27,609 nucleotides of DNA, taken from positions 1 through 27,609 of the forward strand of contig CAUWFN010000026.1 of the NCBI GenBank assembly GCA_963558075.1, in the 5' to 3' direction. Origin of the DNA: CALHKP01 sp963558075 (GTDB lineage Bacteria > Bacillota > Clostridia > Peptostreptococcales > Anaerovoracaceae). Below the pieces are notes generated by a model, which was given only the letters and a program-made list of their open reading frames with translations, ran no database searches and was not told the DNA's origin. Below are positions 13,682-22,074 of this stretch, piece after piece; positions within the stretch are counted from its first letter, which is position 1; each line of letters starts with the position of its first letter. The position numbers and the translations under genes were made by a program.

Positions 13682-15604
13682 TTGAAGAAATTAATCAGTA
13701 TTGCAGTGAGCATACTCATGGTTACAAGCATTTTACTTTCTGGCGCTGCTGTTTCTGCAGCTGATACGAAAGCAAAAGACGGGGAAGTAGAGATTCTCTT
13801 TACCCATGACATGCACTCACATCTAGAAAAATTTCCAAAAATTAAAACAGTAATTGACGAGAAAAAGAAAGATGGAAACGAGCCATTTGTTTTCGATGCA
13901 GGTGACTTTTCTATGGGTACACCTTTTCAGACTATATACAAGGATGATGCATCGGAGCTGCGCATGATGGGTTTTGTTGGATTCGATGCTACCACATTTG
14001 GAAACCACGAGTTTGACTACAGATCACAGGGTTTATCTCAGATGCTCGACGTTGCAGCAGGCTCAGGAGACAGAATCCCAGCAATTGTTGCAGGAAATAT
14101 CGATTTCGAAAAGACAATTGCAGATAAAGATCTTGCAGCAGATGGGAAAAAGCTAAAAAAAGCAATGAAGGATGCAGGTGTAAAGCCTTATACAGTTGTA
14201 GAAAAAAACGGTGTTAAGGTTGCAGTGTTTGGCATATTTGGAAAAGAATCCGCAAGTTATGCGCCTGAGAGCGGAACTTATTTCAAAGATCCTGTAGAAT
14301 CAGCAAAAAAAATCTTAAGTGAAATCGAAGAAAAAGAAGATGTAGATCTTGTTGTATGCGTTTCTCACAGCGGAACTAACTTTGATGATGCAGACAAGTC
14401 CGAGGATGAAATCCTTGCAAAGTCAGTGGATGGTATAGATGTAATCGTAAGTGGACACAGCCATACAGAGCTTCCACAGCCTATCGTATATGATGACACA
14501 TATGTAGTAAGCTGTGGTCAGTATAACGACAATATTGGATCAATCACGTTCAGAGAAAAAGATGGTGAATTTGAGTTTGATGACTATAATTTAATTCCAT
14601 TAGATGGCAAAGTGGCTGACGATGAAGCTACAGCTGCTAAAATTGAAGAGTTCAAGGAGCTTGCAGATTCGCATTACTTCTCTCAGTTCGGATACAAGTG
14701 GGATCAGGTACTGGCAGAAAACAACGTGAACTTTACTCCTATAGATGAATTTGCGCTGGTTCAGGGAGAAGATACTCTAGGAAACCTGATTGCAGATTCA
14801 TACGTATATGGAATTAAACAGGCCGAAGGTGAAAACTATGAGCCTGTAGCACTTTCGGTTGCACCTTCCGGTGTTATCAGAGGCTCTTTTGATAAGGGCG
14901 ACATTACAGTTGCAGATGTGTTTAACGTTCTTTCTCTTGGAATTGGAAAGGACAGAGTTCCAGGATATCCTCTCGTAAGCGTTTACCTTACAGGAAAGGA
15001 AATTAAACTTGCTGCAGAAATTGACATATCTATTTCTGAGATAATGTCACCGGCAAGACTGTATTGCACGGGAATTTCATATAAATACAATCCTAACAGA
15101 CTTATTTTAAACAAAGCTTATGATGTGAATTTTATGGATGAAAAGGGAAATCTTTCGGAAATAGAAGATGATAAGCTATACAGAGTGTGTGCGGATTTAT
15201 ACTCAGCTCAGATGCTTGGAACAGTAAATTCAATGTCAAAGGGACTTCTTTCTGTTGTTCCTAAGGACAAAGATGGAAACGAGATTACTGATTTCGAAGA
15301 GCAGATTATATATGACAAGGATGGAAAAGAGCTAAAAGAATGGCATGCTCTTGCAACATATATCGATTCCTTCGATAACAACCAGGTTCCAGCAAAGTAT
15401 GCAAAGACAGAGAACAGAAAAATCTTAGAGGATGATGATTCTATATCGGCGTTCTTCAAAAATCCAAACAAGTATTTTGGGATGATTGTAGGCGTTATAG
15501 TTGCAGCTATTGTGATTATAGTTCTGATAGTCCTTGTAATTGTAAAACTCGTAAGAAAAATTCGCTCAAAGAGAGCTAAAAATAAGGCTAGTAAAAAAGA
15601 ATAA
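13682..15604 (+). CDS. Secreted, membrane-anchored 5'-nucleotidase / 2',3'-cyclic phosphodiesterase
   Basis: A 640-residue UshA-like enzyme that hydrolyses nucleotides outside the cell. A signal peptide (1-26, with a VSA-type cleavage site before Ala27) precedes the calcineurin-like metallophosphatase domain: HDMHSH (42-47), DAGD (72-75), GNHEFD (107-112) and GHSH (258-261). The 5'-nucleotidase C-terminal substrate domain (about 345-560) includes GEDTLGNLIADSY and APSGVIRG. A single helix at about 599-621 followed by a Lys/Arg-rich tail replaces the LPXTG wall anchor often seen in Gram-positives, so the protein should sit on the outer face of the membrane. The start is TTG 13682 with GGGAGGG just upstream; no ATG is better placed. 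Likely a nucleotide-salvage or phosphate-scavenging enzyme; the exact substrate is not predictable. Confidence 0.92.
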   Translation: MKKLISIAVSILMVTSILLSGAAVSAADTKAKDGEVEILFTHDMHSHLEKFPKIKTVIDEKKKDGNEPFVFDAGDFSMGTPFQTIYKDDASELRMMGFVGFDATTFGNHEFDYRSQGLSQMLDVAAGSGDRIPAIVAGNIDFEKTIADKDLAADGKKLKKAMKDAGVKPYTVVEKNGVKVAVFGIFGKESASYAPESGTYFKDPVESAKKILSEIEEKEDVDLVVCVSHSGTNFDDADKSEDEILAKSVDGIDVIVSGHSHTELPQPIVYDDTYVVSCGQYNDNIGSITFREKDGEFEFDDYNLIPLDGKVADDEATAAKIEEFKELADSHYFSQFGYKWDQVLAENNVNFTPIDEFALVQGEDTLGNLIADSYVYGIKQAEGENYEPVALSVAPSGVIRGSFDKGDITVADVFNVLSLGIGKDRVPGYPLVSVYLTGKEIKLAAEIDISISEIMSPARLYCTGISYKYNPNRLILNKAYDVNFMDEKGNLSEIEDDKLYRVCADLYSAQMLGTVNSMSKGLLSVVPKDKDGNEITDFEEQIIYDKDGKELKEWHALATYIDSFDNNQVPAKYAKTENRKILEDDDSISAFFKNPNKYFGMIVGVIVAAIVIIVLIVLVIVKLVRKIRSKRAKNKASKKE

Positions 15605-15644
15605 CGCATAAAGCGAAGATATAGCAGAAAACTATATGAGACTT

Positions 15645-15684
15645 ATACAGCTTGCACTAGTGAAAGTGCAGGCTGTATTTTTTT
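15645..15684 (+). terminator. Intrinsic terminator after the 5'-nucleotidase gene
   Basis: ATACAGC-TTGCACT (15645-15658) pairs with AGTGCAG-GCTGTAT (15665-15678), one mismatch, followed by TTTTTTT (15678-15684). It isolates the dcw cluster from upstream transcription. Confidence 0.9.
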
Positions 15685-15748
15685 GCTTTCTGAGGTGTTT
15701 AGTTTTTTATTAAACGGGTATATTTTTGTCCGTTTTGGACATCCAGTG

Positions 15749-15777
15749 TTGAAAAGTGGTGGAAAGTGGTTTATAAT
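15749..15777 (+). promoter_or_regulatory. dcw cluster promoter (Pmra)
   Basis: TTGAAA (15749-15754), a 17-base spacer and TATAAT (15772-15777) form a near-consensus promoter. Transcription would start about 37 bases before mraZ and read through the whole division cluster. Confidence 0.85.
15753..15770 (+). promoter_or_regulatory. Probable MraZ operator: two AAAGTGGT direct repeats
   Basis: AAAGTGGT occurs at 15753-15760 and 15763-15770, a 10-base period (one helical turn), filling the promoter spacer. It matches the kind of GTGG-containing direct repeats that MraZ proteins are known to bind upstream of their own gene, so autoregulation by steric block of RNA polymerase is likely. Confidence 0.75.
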
Positions 15778-15820
15778 AACAGGTACTAATATAGGCAAAG
15801 TGTAATGTGGGGGCAGTATT

Positions 15821-16252
15821 ATGTTCATGGGGACTTATAACAATTCAATAGATGCCAAGAACAGGGTCATAGTTCCCGCAAAGTTCAGAGAGCAGCTTGG
15901 AACAAGCTGCATTGTTACGTGTGGGCTTGATTGTTGTCTCAATATTTATTCTGAGTCTGACTGGGAAAAGCAGGTTGCAAAGATAGAGAAAATGCCAGAG
16001 TCTGATCCTAAGGTTAGAGCTTTCATACGACATTTTTGTGCAAATGCTTCTGTTTGCGACTTTGATAAGCAGGGCAGAATCGTTTTGTCCTCAAACCTTC
16101 TTGCCTATGCGGGAATAACTAAAGAACTTGTAACACTAGGTGCAATGAAAAAGGTAGAAATCTGGGCAAAAGAAGTCTGGGAGGACCCTGACAATCCAGA
16201 AAAAATGGATACAACTCAGTTTGCCGAGACTTTGTCAGAATACAATTTCTAG
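15821..16252 (+). CDS. mraZ: Transcriptional regulator MraZ
   Basis: A 143-residue DNA-binding protein with two SpoVT/AbrB-like MraZ repeats, each carrying the conserved D-x-K/Q-(G/N)-R element (11-15, DAKNR; about 82-86, DKQGR). It controls the dcw operon through repeats in its own promoter. The N terminus MFMGTY is standard and fixes ATG 15821, behind a weak GTGGGGGC site. The protein has six cysteines, four of them clustered (Cys30, 34, 38, 39) where B. subtilis-type MraZ mostly has other residues. It is first in the rightward cluster, 18 bases before rsmH. Confidence 0.96.
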   Translation: MFMGTYNNSIDAKNRVIVPAKFREQLGTSCIVTCGLDCCLNIYSESDWEKQVAKIEKMPESDPKVRAFIRHFCANASVCDFDKQGRIVLSSNLLAYAGITKELVTLGAMKKVEIWAKEVWEDPDNPEKMDTTQFAETLSEYNF

Positions 16253-16270
16253 AAAGGAGCACTTTTTAAT

Positions 16271-17206
16271 ATGGAATTTAAACACACGTCAGTGCTTCTT
16301 GATGAATGCATTGATAATCTTAAGATAAAAGAAGACGGTATATATGTTGACGGCACTCTTGGTGGAGGCGGTCATTCTTCTGTTATATGCGAGCATCTTT
16401 CGGAGGATGGACTTTTGATAGGCATAGATAGAGATACAGATGCTCTTGAGGCTGCATCTAAACGTCTTGAGAAATATAACTGCCGTAAAATCTTTGTTCA
16501 GAGCAACTACTCTGATATAAAGGACGTTCTCGATGTTGAGGGAATAGAGTCTATAGATGGGGCTCTTCTTGACCTTGGCGTTTCATCTTTTCAGCTTGAC
16601 AACGGAGAAAGAGGATTTTCGTATATGCACGATGCACCTCTTGACATGAGAATGAATCAGGATGATTTTTTTACGGCATATGATGTTGTAAATGAGTATT
16701 CAAAGAAGAAGCTTACGCAGATTATATCCGAATACGGTGAAGAACGCTGGGCTTCGAGGATTGCGGATTTTATCGTTAATGCAAGAAAAGAAAAGGAAAT
16801 CGAGACAACAGGCGAGCTTGTTGACATCATAAAGGCGGCTGTACCTGCAGCAGCAAGAAGGGACGGGCCTCATCCCGCAAAGAGAACATTTCAGGCCATA
16901 AGAATAGAGGTAAATGATGAACTCGGTCAGCTGAAGCGGGCAGTGAACGAGTTTTGTGATGTTCTTGCTCCAAGGGGACGTTTATGCATAATATCGTTCC
17001 ATTCTTTAGAGGATAGAATAGTAAAAGATATTTTCAATACTAGGGCTAACCCTTGCACATGTCCAAAGGAGTTTCCTGTATGTGTATGCGGAAAGAAGCC
17101 TGACATAAAGAAAGTAACTAAGAAACCTATTCTTCCGTCAGAAGAGGAAATAGAATTTAACCCAAGAGCTAGAAGTGCTAAGCTTAGGGTTTGCCAGAAA
17201 ATATAG
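16271..17206 (+). CDS. rsmH: 16S rRNA (cytosine(1402)-N4)-methyltransferase RsmH
   Basis: Methylates N4 of C1402 in the ribosomal decoding centre (older name MraW). The 311 residues are normal for the family. The SAM-binding motif VDGTLGGGGHS is at 27-37, followed by GIDRD, the LLDLGVSSFQLD segment (about 100-111) and HPAKRTFQAIRIEVN (about 201-215), all family hallmarks. The C-terminal part has the paired-Cys segment CTCPKEFPVCVCG seen in many Firmicutes and ends in NPRARSAKLRV. An AAAGGAG site sits 12-18 bases before the ATG. It is the second gene of the dcw cluster, as in most bacteria. Confidence 0.97.
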   Translation: MEFKHTSVLLDECIDNLKIKEDGIYVDGTLGGGGHSSVICEHLSEDGLLIGIDRDTDALEAASKRLEKYNCRKIFVQSNYSDIKDVLDVEGIESIDGALLDLGVSSFQLDNGERGFSYMHDAPLDMRMNQDDFFTAYDVVNEYSKKKLTQIISEYGEERWASRIADFIVNARKEKEIETTGELVDIIKAAVPAAARRDGPHPAKRTFQAIRIEVNDELGQLKRAVNEFCDVLAPRGRLCIISFHSLEDRIVKDIFNTRANPCTCPKEFPVCVCGKKPDIKKVTKKPILPSEEEIEFNPRARSAKLRVCQKI

Positions 17207-17249
17207 TATTTAAATTAGTTAGGATTTAATTAGAGAGGAAGATAAGAGT

Positions 17250-17573
17250 ATGCGCAGTGCACATTCAAAAATTTTAATGCTTATTGTGTTTACAGGAGTT
17301 ATATGTGGTCTTATTGTTGTTCTTACAGCATATGCTGCAGAGCTAAGATGTGACAACAATGAGCTTATTAAGCAGAACGAGGTTCTGCAGACAGAAGTTG
17401 ATACTCTTGATATCAACCTAAAGTCTGCAAACAGTGTAGATCATATAGAAAAGATAGCGACAGACAAGTTAGGCATGGTTTATCCTCAGGAAGACGAATG
17501 CGTGTATATGTCTTCAGCAAAGGCTCCAGAAAAGAACCTTGCTATGACGATAAGGGAAAATGCCTATAACTAG
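17250..17573 (+). CDS. ftsL: Cell division protein FtsL
   Basis: A 107-residue single-span division protein: a short cytoplasmic N terminus, a helix at about 8-30, and a coiled coil (about 31-62) with heptad-like leucines, then a conserved KIATDKLGMVYP-type end (66-77 region) found in FtsL/DivIC proteins. It stabilises the FtsQ/DivIB-DivIC subcomplex that activates FtsW and its PBP partner. Identity rests on this architecture and on its position between rsmH and the PBP gene, since FtsL sequences diverge. The GAGG site is rather far (about 11 bases) from the ATG. It is followed by a terminator-like hairpin. Confidence 0.88.
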   Translation: MRSAHSKILMLIVFTGVICGLIVVLTAYAAELRCDNNELIKQNEVLQTEVDTLDINLKSANSVDHIEKIATDKLGMVYPQEDECVYMSSAKAPEKNLAMTIRENAYN

Positions 17574-17603
17574 ATATTTCAGCATATTTAATGTAGAATA
17601 CTG

Positions 17604-17641
17604 GCCCGACAACTTAATACATTAACGTTGTCGGCTTTTTT
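17604..17641 (+). terminator. Intrinsic-terminator hairpin inside the dcw cluster (ftsL-pbp)
   Basis: CCGACAAC (17606-17613) pairs with GTTGTCGG (17627-17634), extended inward by TTAA/TTAA, and is followed by C then six T (17636-17641). It ends only 15 bases before the PBP start, so downstream genes would need read-through or another promoter. Confidence 0.8.
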
Positions 17642-17656
17642 AATTAAGGGTGTTAG

Positions 17657-19666
17657 ATGGTAAAGATAAAAAAAGAAAATAAACTCAGGTTAATAACTGC
17701 TTGCGGGTTTATAGGAGCGATGCTTGTAATTATGGTTCTTCGTCTTGCTTGGATACAGGTAGTAAGAGCTGATGAATATAGAGATATAGCCATAGACCAG
17801 CAGACTCAGGATATTCCCGTTGAGCCGGAACGCGGAGCGATATATGACAGAAACGGTCAGAAGCTTGCAGCAAGTGCCACATGCTATAATGTATGGGTAA
17901 GACCTGCAGACATGGACGGATATACAGACAGTCAGATTGATGATATTGGCGAAAAGCTTTCTCTTATTCTTGATATGGATAAGAAAGAAGTAATGAAGGA
18001 TCTTAAGTCTAAAAGTCGCCTAGTAAAGATGGCAGAGTATATAGATATAGATACTGCAAATAAAGTAAGAAATATAAAGATAGGAAAAAACGAGGAGCCT
18101 GTTACGGCATTTGAGTGTGCTGAGGTAACAAAACGCTACTATCCGATGGGAAGCTTTGCTTCTACTCTTCTTGGGAGTGTAAATGATGAAGGCGTTGGAC
18201 GAAGCGGGATTGAGCTTCAGTATGATGAATATCTCAGCGGAGTTGCTGGTCGATGGGTTAAGGACACTGATATAAACGGAAATACTCTTTCATACGGAGA
18301 GAAAAAATATTACAGTCCGGAAGATGGTCTCAATGTAGTTTTGACAATAGATGAGGTAATGCAGCATTATCTTGAGTCTGCTATGGAAGATGCATACAAA
18401 AAGATAGATCCGGACAAAATCTGGGCAGTTGCAATGGATCCAAAAACAGGAGACATACTGTCTATGGCCACATATCCAGGCTTTGATCCTAATAATCCTG
18501 GAAAGGCTGTAGGAAGTAGCTACCAGCTCGAAAAATACAAGGAAATGTCCGATGAAGATAAAGGTAAATACATAAACTCGATGTGGAGAAACCCTCTTGT
18601 AAGTGATGTTTATGAGCCAGGCTCAACATTCAAGCTTCTTACAGCATCATCAATTCTTGAAGAAGGTCTTGCAACACCGGAGACTACATATGAGTGTGCA
18701 GGATCAATTGATGTAAATGGAGTAAGCCTCCACTGCTGGGATAAGCCTCATGGAACTCTTACACTTTCTGATGCTGTAGCCCAGTCGTGTAACCCTGCAC
18801 ATGTTCAGATGGCACTAGAACTTGGAAAAGACAAGTTCTACGAATATCTGAATTTATTTGGCATAACAGAGACTACAGGAATCGATCTTCCTGCCGAGGG
18901 ACAGGCTCTTATCCAGGATAAAGATGCCATAGGAAATGTAGAGCTTGCTACTATGGGATTCGGACAGGGTATTGCAGTGACACCTCTTCAGATGATTACG
19001 GCTATAAGCGCAATCGGAAATGATGGTGTTTTGATGCAGCCGAGAGTAGTAAAAGAGCTTACTGATAGTAAAGGTAAAACTGTAAAAAAATTCAAAACAG
19101 AAAAAGTAAAAAAAGTGCTTTCTGAGAAAACTACAGAAGAAATGAAAAAAATCATGGAACTTGAGGTTCTCGAGGGAAGTGGTAAGACGGCTATAATTCC
19201 AGGCTACAGAATAGGTGGAAAAACAGGTACAGCAAACAAGCCTTCCGAGGATGGAGGCTATGGAGACGAGCTTTTGACATCATTTATATGTCTTGCTCCA
19301 ATAGATAACCCTCAGATTGCAGTGCTTGTAGTCGTTGAAAATGCAAGAAAAGCAGAATACGGAAGTACGGCAGCAGCTCCTGTCGTAAAAAGTTTTCTAG
19401 AGAAAACTCTTCCATATATGAATATTTCCCCTGTATTTACAGATGAGGAAAAAGCTGGAAACAGCACAAAGTATCAGTATGTTCCAGACATTACAGGTAA
19501 AACATACAGCGAAGCTTGCAATATACTTGCAGCAAGCGGTCTGAAATACGAAGTTAGACCTGCTCTTGAGGATGGGGAGGATACATCCTTTGTCGTTGTA
19601 GACCAGTATCCGAAAGCTGGAAAAAAGGTAAATCAGTCGGAAAAAGTATTTATTTATCGAGAATAA
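17657..19666 (+). CDS. Class B penicillin-binding protein with PASTA domain (FtsI/PbpB/SpoVD type)
   Basis: The septal peptidoglycan transpeptidase, 669 residues. A membrane anchor at about 11-31 is followed by the dimerisation/pedestal domain (opening with EPERGAIYDRNG) and the transpeptidase domain with SxxK S323-T-F-K326, SxN S377-C-N379 and KTG 522-524. One PASTA domain (about 604-669) closes the protein. A single PASTA domain recalls B. subtilis SpoVD, whereas PbpB there has two, but position in the dcw cluster means it is probably the vegetative division PBP, perhaps the only one. GGTG/AAGGG lies six bases before ATG 17657. It should work with FtsW, four genes downstream. Confidence 0.95.
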   Translation: MVKIKKENKLRLITACGFIGAMLVIMVLRLAWIQVVRADEYRDIAIDQQTQDIPVEPERGAIYDRNGQKLAASATCYNVWVRPADMDGYTDSQIDDIGEKLSLILDMDKKEVMKDLKSKSRLVKMAEYIDIDTANKVRNIKIGKNEEPVTAFECAEVTKRYYPMGSFASTLLGSVNDEGVGRSGIELQYDEYLSGVAGRWVKDTDINGNTLSYGEKKYYSPEDGLNVVLTIDEVMQHYLESAMEDAYKKIDPDKIWAVAMDPKTGDILSMATYPGFDPNNPGKAVGSSYQLEKYKEMSDEDKGKYINSMWRNPLVSDVYEPGSTFKLLTASSILEEGLATPETTYECAGSIDVNGVSLHCWDKPHGTLTLSDAVAQSCNPAHVQMALELGKDKFYEYLNLFGITETTGIDLPAEGQALIQDKDAIGNVELATMGFGQGIAVTPLQMITAISAIGNDGVLMQPRVVKELTDSKGKTVKKFKTEKVKKVLSEKTTEEMKKIMELEVLEGSGKTAIIPGYRIGGKTGTANKPSEDGGYGDELLTSFICLAPIDNPQIAVLVVVENARKAEYGSTAAAPVVKSFLEKTLPYMNISPVFTDEEKAGNSTKYQYVPDITGKTYSEACNILAASGLKYEVRPALEDGEDTSFVVVDQYPKAGKKVNQSEKVFIYRE

Positions 19667-19682
19667 AAGATTGGAGAATAAT

Positions 19683-21065
19683 ATGGATAAGCTTACAGTC
19701 AGAGAGATTGCAGAAGCTACAGGCGGAAAACTGCTTTGTGGAGATGAAAACTATGTAGTTGACAGAGTTTGCACAGACTCAAGAGAAGCAGGTGAAAACG
19801 ATGTATTCTTCCCTCTGAAGGGAGAAAGATTTGATGCTCATGATTTTTTGCCTCAGGTTATCGAAAACGGATGTCGCGTTTTAGTTGTTTCAAATATGGA
19901 AGCGGCAGAGAAATTTAAAGATAGAGAAGTTATACTTACAGATGACACGCAGAAGGCTCTTCAGAATCTTACAAAATGGTATATTCGCAAACTGAACCTG
20001 AAAGTAATAGGTGTAACAGGAAGTGTAGGAAAAACATCTACACGAGATTTTATCTATGCGGGCATGAGTAAAAAGTACGTTACAGGAACAAACAAAAAGA
20101 ATTTTAACAATCAAATAGGTCTTCCACTGACTGTTCTTGAGCTTACTTCAGAGCACGAGGCAGCGGTTCTTGAAATGGGAATGGATAGAAAAGGGGAAAT
20201 CCATGCTCTTGCCGATATTGCAAGACCTGATGTTGCTGTAATAACAAATATTGGAATTTCACACATAGAGCATCTTGGTTCAAGAGAAGGAATAAGAGAT
20301 GCAAAGCTAGAAATTACAGATTACTTCGGTAGCGAAAACACTTTGATAATAAATGGAAATGACGAATATCTCGGAGACTATGATTTTGCAGATAGCTACA
20401 ATGTAATATCAACAGGTTTGAAAGATGACCGATATAGAGCTGAAAATCTTATAGACCACGGTGCTGAGGGAATTGAGTTTGATCTCTTTGATGGGGATAT
20501 TCCTCATCACGTGAAGCTAAATCAGCCAGGAGCTCACAATGCAGTGAATATGCTCTTTGCGGCGGCAGCCTGTGCACAGTTTGGGGTTTGTGTTTCGGAT
20601 GTTGTAGAGGCAGCCGAAAATGTTGCTGTTACAGGAAACAGACTTAGAATAAAAGATGCCGGTTCTATAAAGATAATTGACGATTCATACAATGCAGCTC
20701 CAGCTTCTATGAAGTCTGCAATTGAAACACTTAAAAATACATCGGGAGAGAGAAAGGTTGCAGTGCTCGGAGATATGTACGAGCTAGGTAGCGATACAGA
20801 AGAGCTTCACAGAGATGTGGGACGCTTTGCAGCCGAAAATGATGTAGATGTTTTGATTGGAGCAGGAAGCCTTGGATGCAGAATCAGTGAGGGTGCAGAG
20901 GAAAAAGCAAGCGAAAAAATGACAGTAATGAGCTTTGAAAACGTGAGCGATCTTATTTTGCAGCTAGGCAATATACTAGAAAGCGGGGATGTTGTTCTCG
21001 TAAAAGCATCTCGCGGCCTTGAGCTAGAAAAGGTCAGCAGTGCTATCATAGAACTAGGAAAGTAG
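19683..21065 (+). CDS. murF: UDP-MurNAc-tripeptide:D-Ala-D-Ala ligase MurF
   Basis: Adds D-alanyl-D-alanine to the muropeptide precursor in the cytoplasm, using ATP. The 460 residues show an N-terminal UDP-binding domain with VCTDSREAGENDVFFPLKG (29-47), the ATP P-loop GVTGSVGKTST (110-120), a NIGISHIEHLGS segment (189-200), the usual carbamylated-lysine position (Lys208), and DDSYNAAP (333-340), which is characteristic of MurF rather than MurE. I choose ATG 19683: the in-frame TTG at 19671 is part of the TTGGAG Shine-Dalgarno. It begins 16 bases after the PBP gene, directly where murE is usually found. Confidence 0.96.
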   Translation: MDKLTVREIAEATGGKLLCGDENYVVDRVCTDSREAGENDVFFPLKGERFDAHDFLPQVIENGCRVLVVSNMEAAEKFKDREVILTDDTQKALQNLTKWYIRKLNLKVIGVTGSVGKTSTRDFIYAGMSKKYVTGTNKKNFNNQIGLPLTVLELTSEHEAAVLEMGMDRKGEIHALADIARPDVAVITNIGISHIEHLGSREGIRDAKLEITDYFGSENTLIINGNDEYLGDYDFADSYNVISTGLKDDRYRAENLIDHGAEGIEFDLFDGDIPHHVKLNQPGAHNAVNMLFAAAACAQFGVCVSDVVEAAENVAVTGNRLRIKDAGSIKIIDDSYNAAPASMKSAIETLKNTSGERKVAVLGDMYELGSDTEELHRDVGRFAAENDVDVLIGAGSLGCRISEGAEEKASEKMTVMSFENVSDLILQLGNILESGDVVLVKASRGLELEKVSSAIIELGK

Positions 21066-21075
21066 GGGAGAAAAA

Positions 21076-22038
21076 ATGACATTAACAAGAATATTATTCA
21101 TTGTGCTGATAGGATTTATCATTTCCGGTCTTATGACTTATCTGGAAATTCCTATCCTAAAGAAAAAGCAGTTTAAACAGTATATCAGAGAAGAGGGACC
21201 AAAATCTCATCTGAAAAAGCAGGGAACTCCGTCGATGGGCGGTATTGCGATTATCCTTGCTCTTATCGTAGTGACAATTTTCGGCGGATTTTTCACAGCA
21301 GAATCAGTAGTTATGCTTGTTGTGACACTGCTATTTGGTCTGATAGGGTTTATCGATGACTACATCAAAGTAGCGCAGAAGCATAATCTCGGTTTGCGCC
21401 CATGGCAAAAGCTTGTGCTTCAGATCATCTTTGCTGTTGGACTTGCAGTTTACATTGCAAAATTTTCGCCATACGGTACAGTTGTATGGATTCCGTTTGT
21501 AAGTGATTATATTGATTTTGGAATATTCTATGTGCCTTTTGTTGCTTTTGTTGTAGTTGCTATGGCAAACAGTGTGAACCTGACAGACGGTCTTGATGGT
21601 CTTTCATCAGGTGTAACTGCAATCGTATCACTATTCTTTGCTATAGTAGGACTTAAGCTTGGACTTTACTCACCAGCTACATTTTCAGCGGCTCTTTGCG
21701 GTGTATGCCTAGGATTCCTTCTGTTTAACAGAAACCCAGCAAAGCTTTTCATGGGAGACACTGGCTCTATGGCCCTTGGCGGAGCAGTTGCATCGGCAGC
21801 TATTATGATGAAAATGGAATTTTTGCTTGTAATAGCAGGTTTTATATATGTGATGGAAGCATTATCTGTAATAATTCAGGTGGTTTCTTTCAAGAAAACA
21901 GGAAAAAGAGTATTTAAGATGGCGCCTATCCATCACCACTTTGAAATGTGTGGAATGAAGGAAACGCAGGTAGTTGCAATGTTCTATGGCGTTGCACTAG
22001 TATGCTGCATTTTAGGATATATTGTATTTTCAATTTAA
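21076..22038 (+). CDS. mraY: Phospho-MurNAc-pentapeptide transferase MraY
   Basis: Transfers phospho-MurNAc-pentapeptide to undecaprenyl phosphate, making lipid I at the inner face of the membrane. The 320-residue, ten-helix protein shows TPSMGGI (51-57), the catalytic DDY (94-96), NLTDGLDGL (168-176), FMGDTGSMALGG (225-236) with Asp228, and the PIHHHFE motif (284-290). A GGGGAG site precedes the ATG. It sits 10 bases after murF and is part of the same transcript. Confidence 0.98.
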   Translation: MTLTRILFIVLIGFIISGLMTYLEIPILKKKQFKQYIREEGPKSHLKKQGTPSMGGIAIILALIVVTIFGGFFTAESVVMLVVTLLFGLIGFIDDYIKVAQKHNLGLRPWQKLVLQIIFAVGLAVYIAKFSPYGTVVWIPFVSDYIDFGIFYVPFVAFVVVAMANSVNLTDGLDGLSSGVTAIVSLFFAIVGLKLGLYSPATFSAALCGVCLGFLLFNRNPAKLFMGDTGSMALGGAVASAAIMMKMEFLLVIAGFIYVMEALSVIIQVVSFKKTGKRVFKMAPIHHHFEMCGMKETQVVAMFYGVALVCCILGYIVFSI

Positions 22039-22074
22039 AAGTACGAGGCAGCTTTGTTTATAGGGAGGATATTT

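Noticed and set aside
19667..19682. Hidden or degenerate murE between the PBP gene and murF
   Set aside because: Only 16 bases separate the genes; there is no space for even a remnant.
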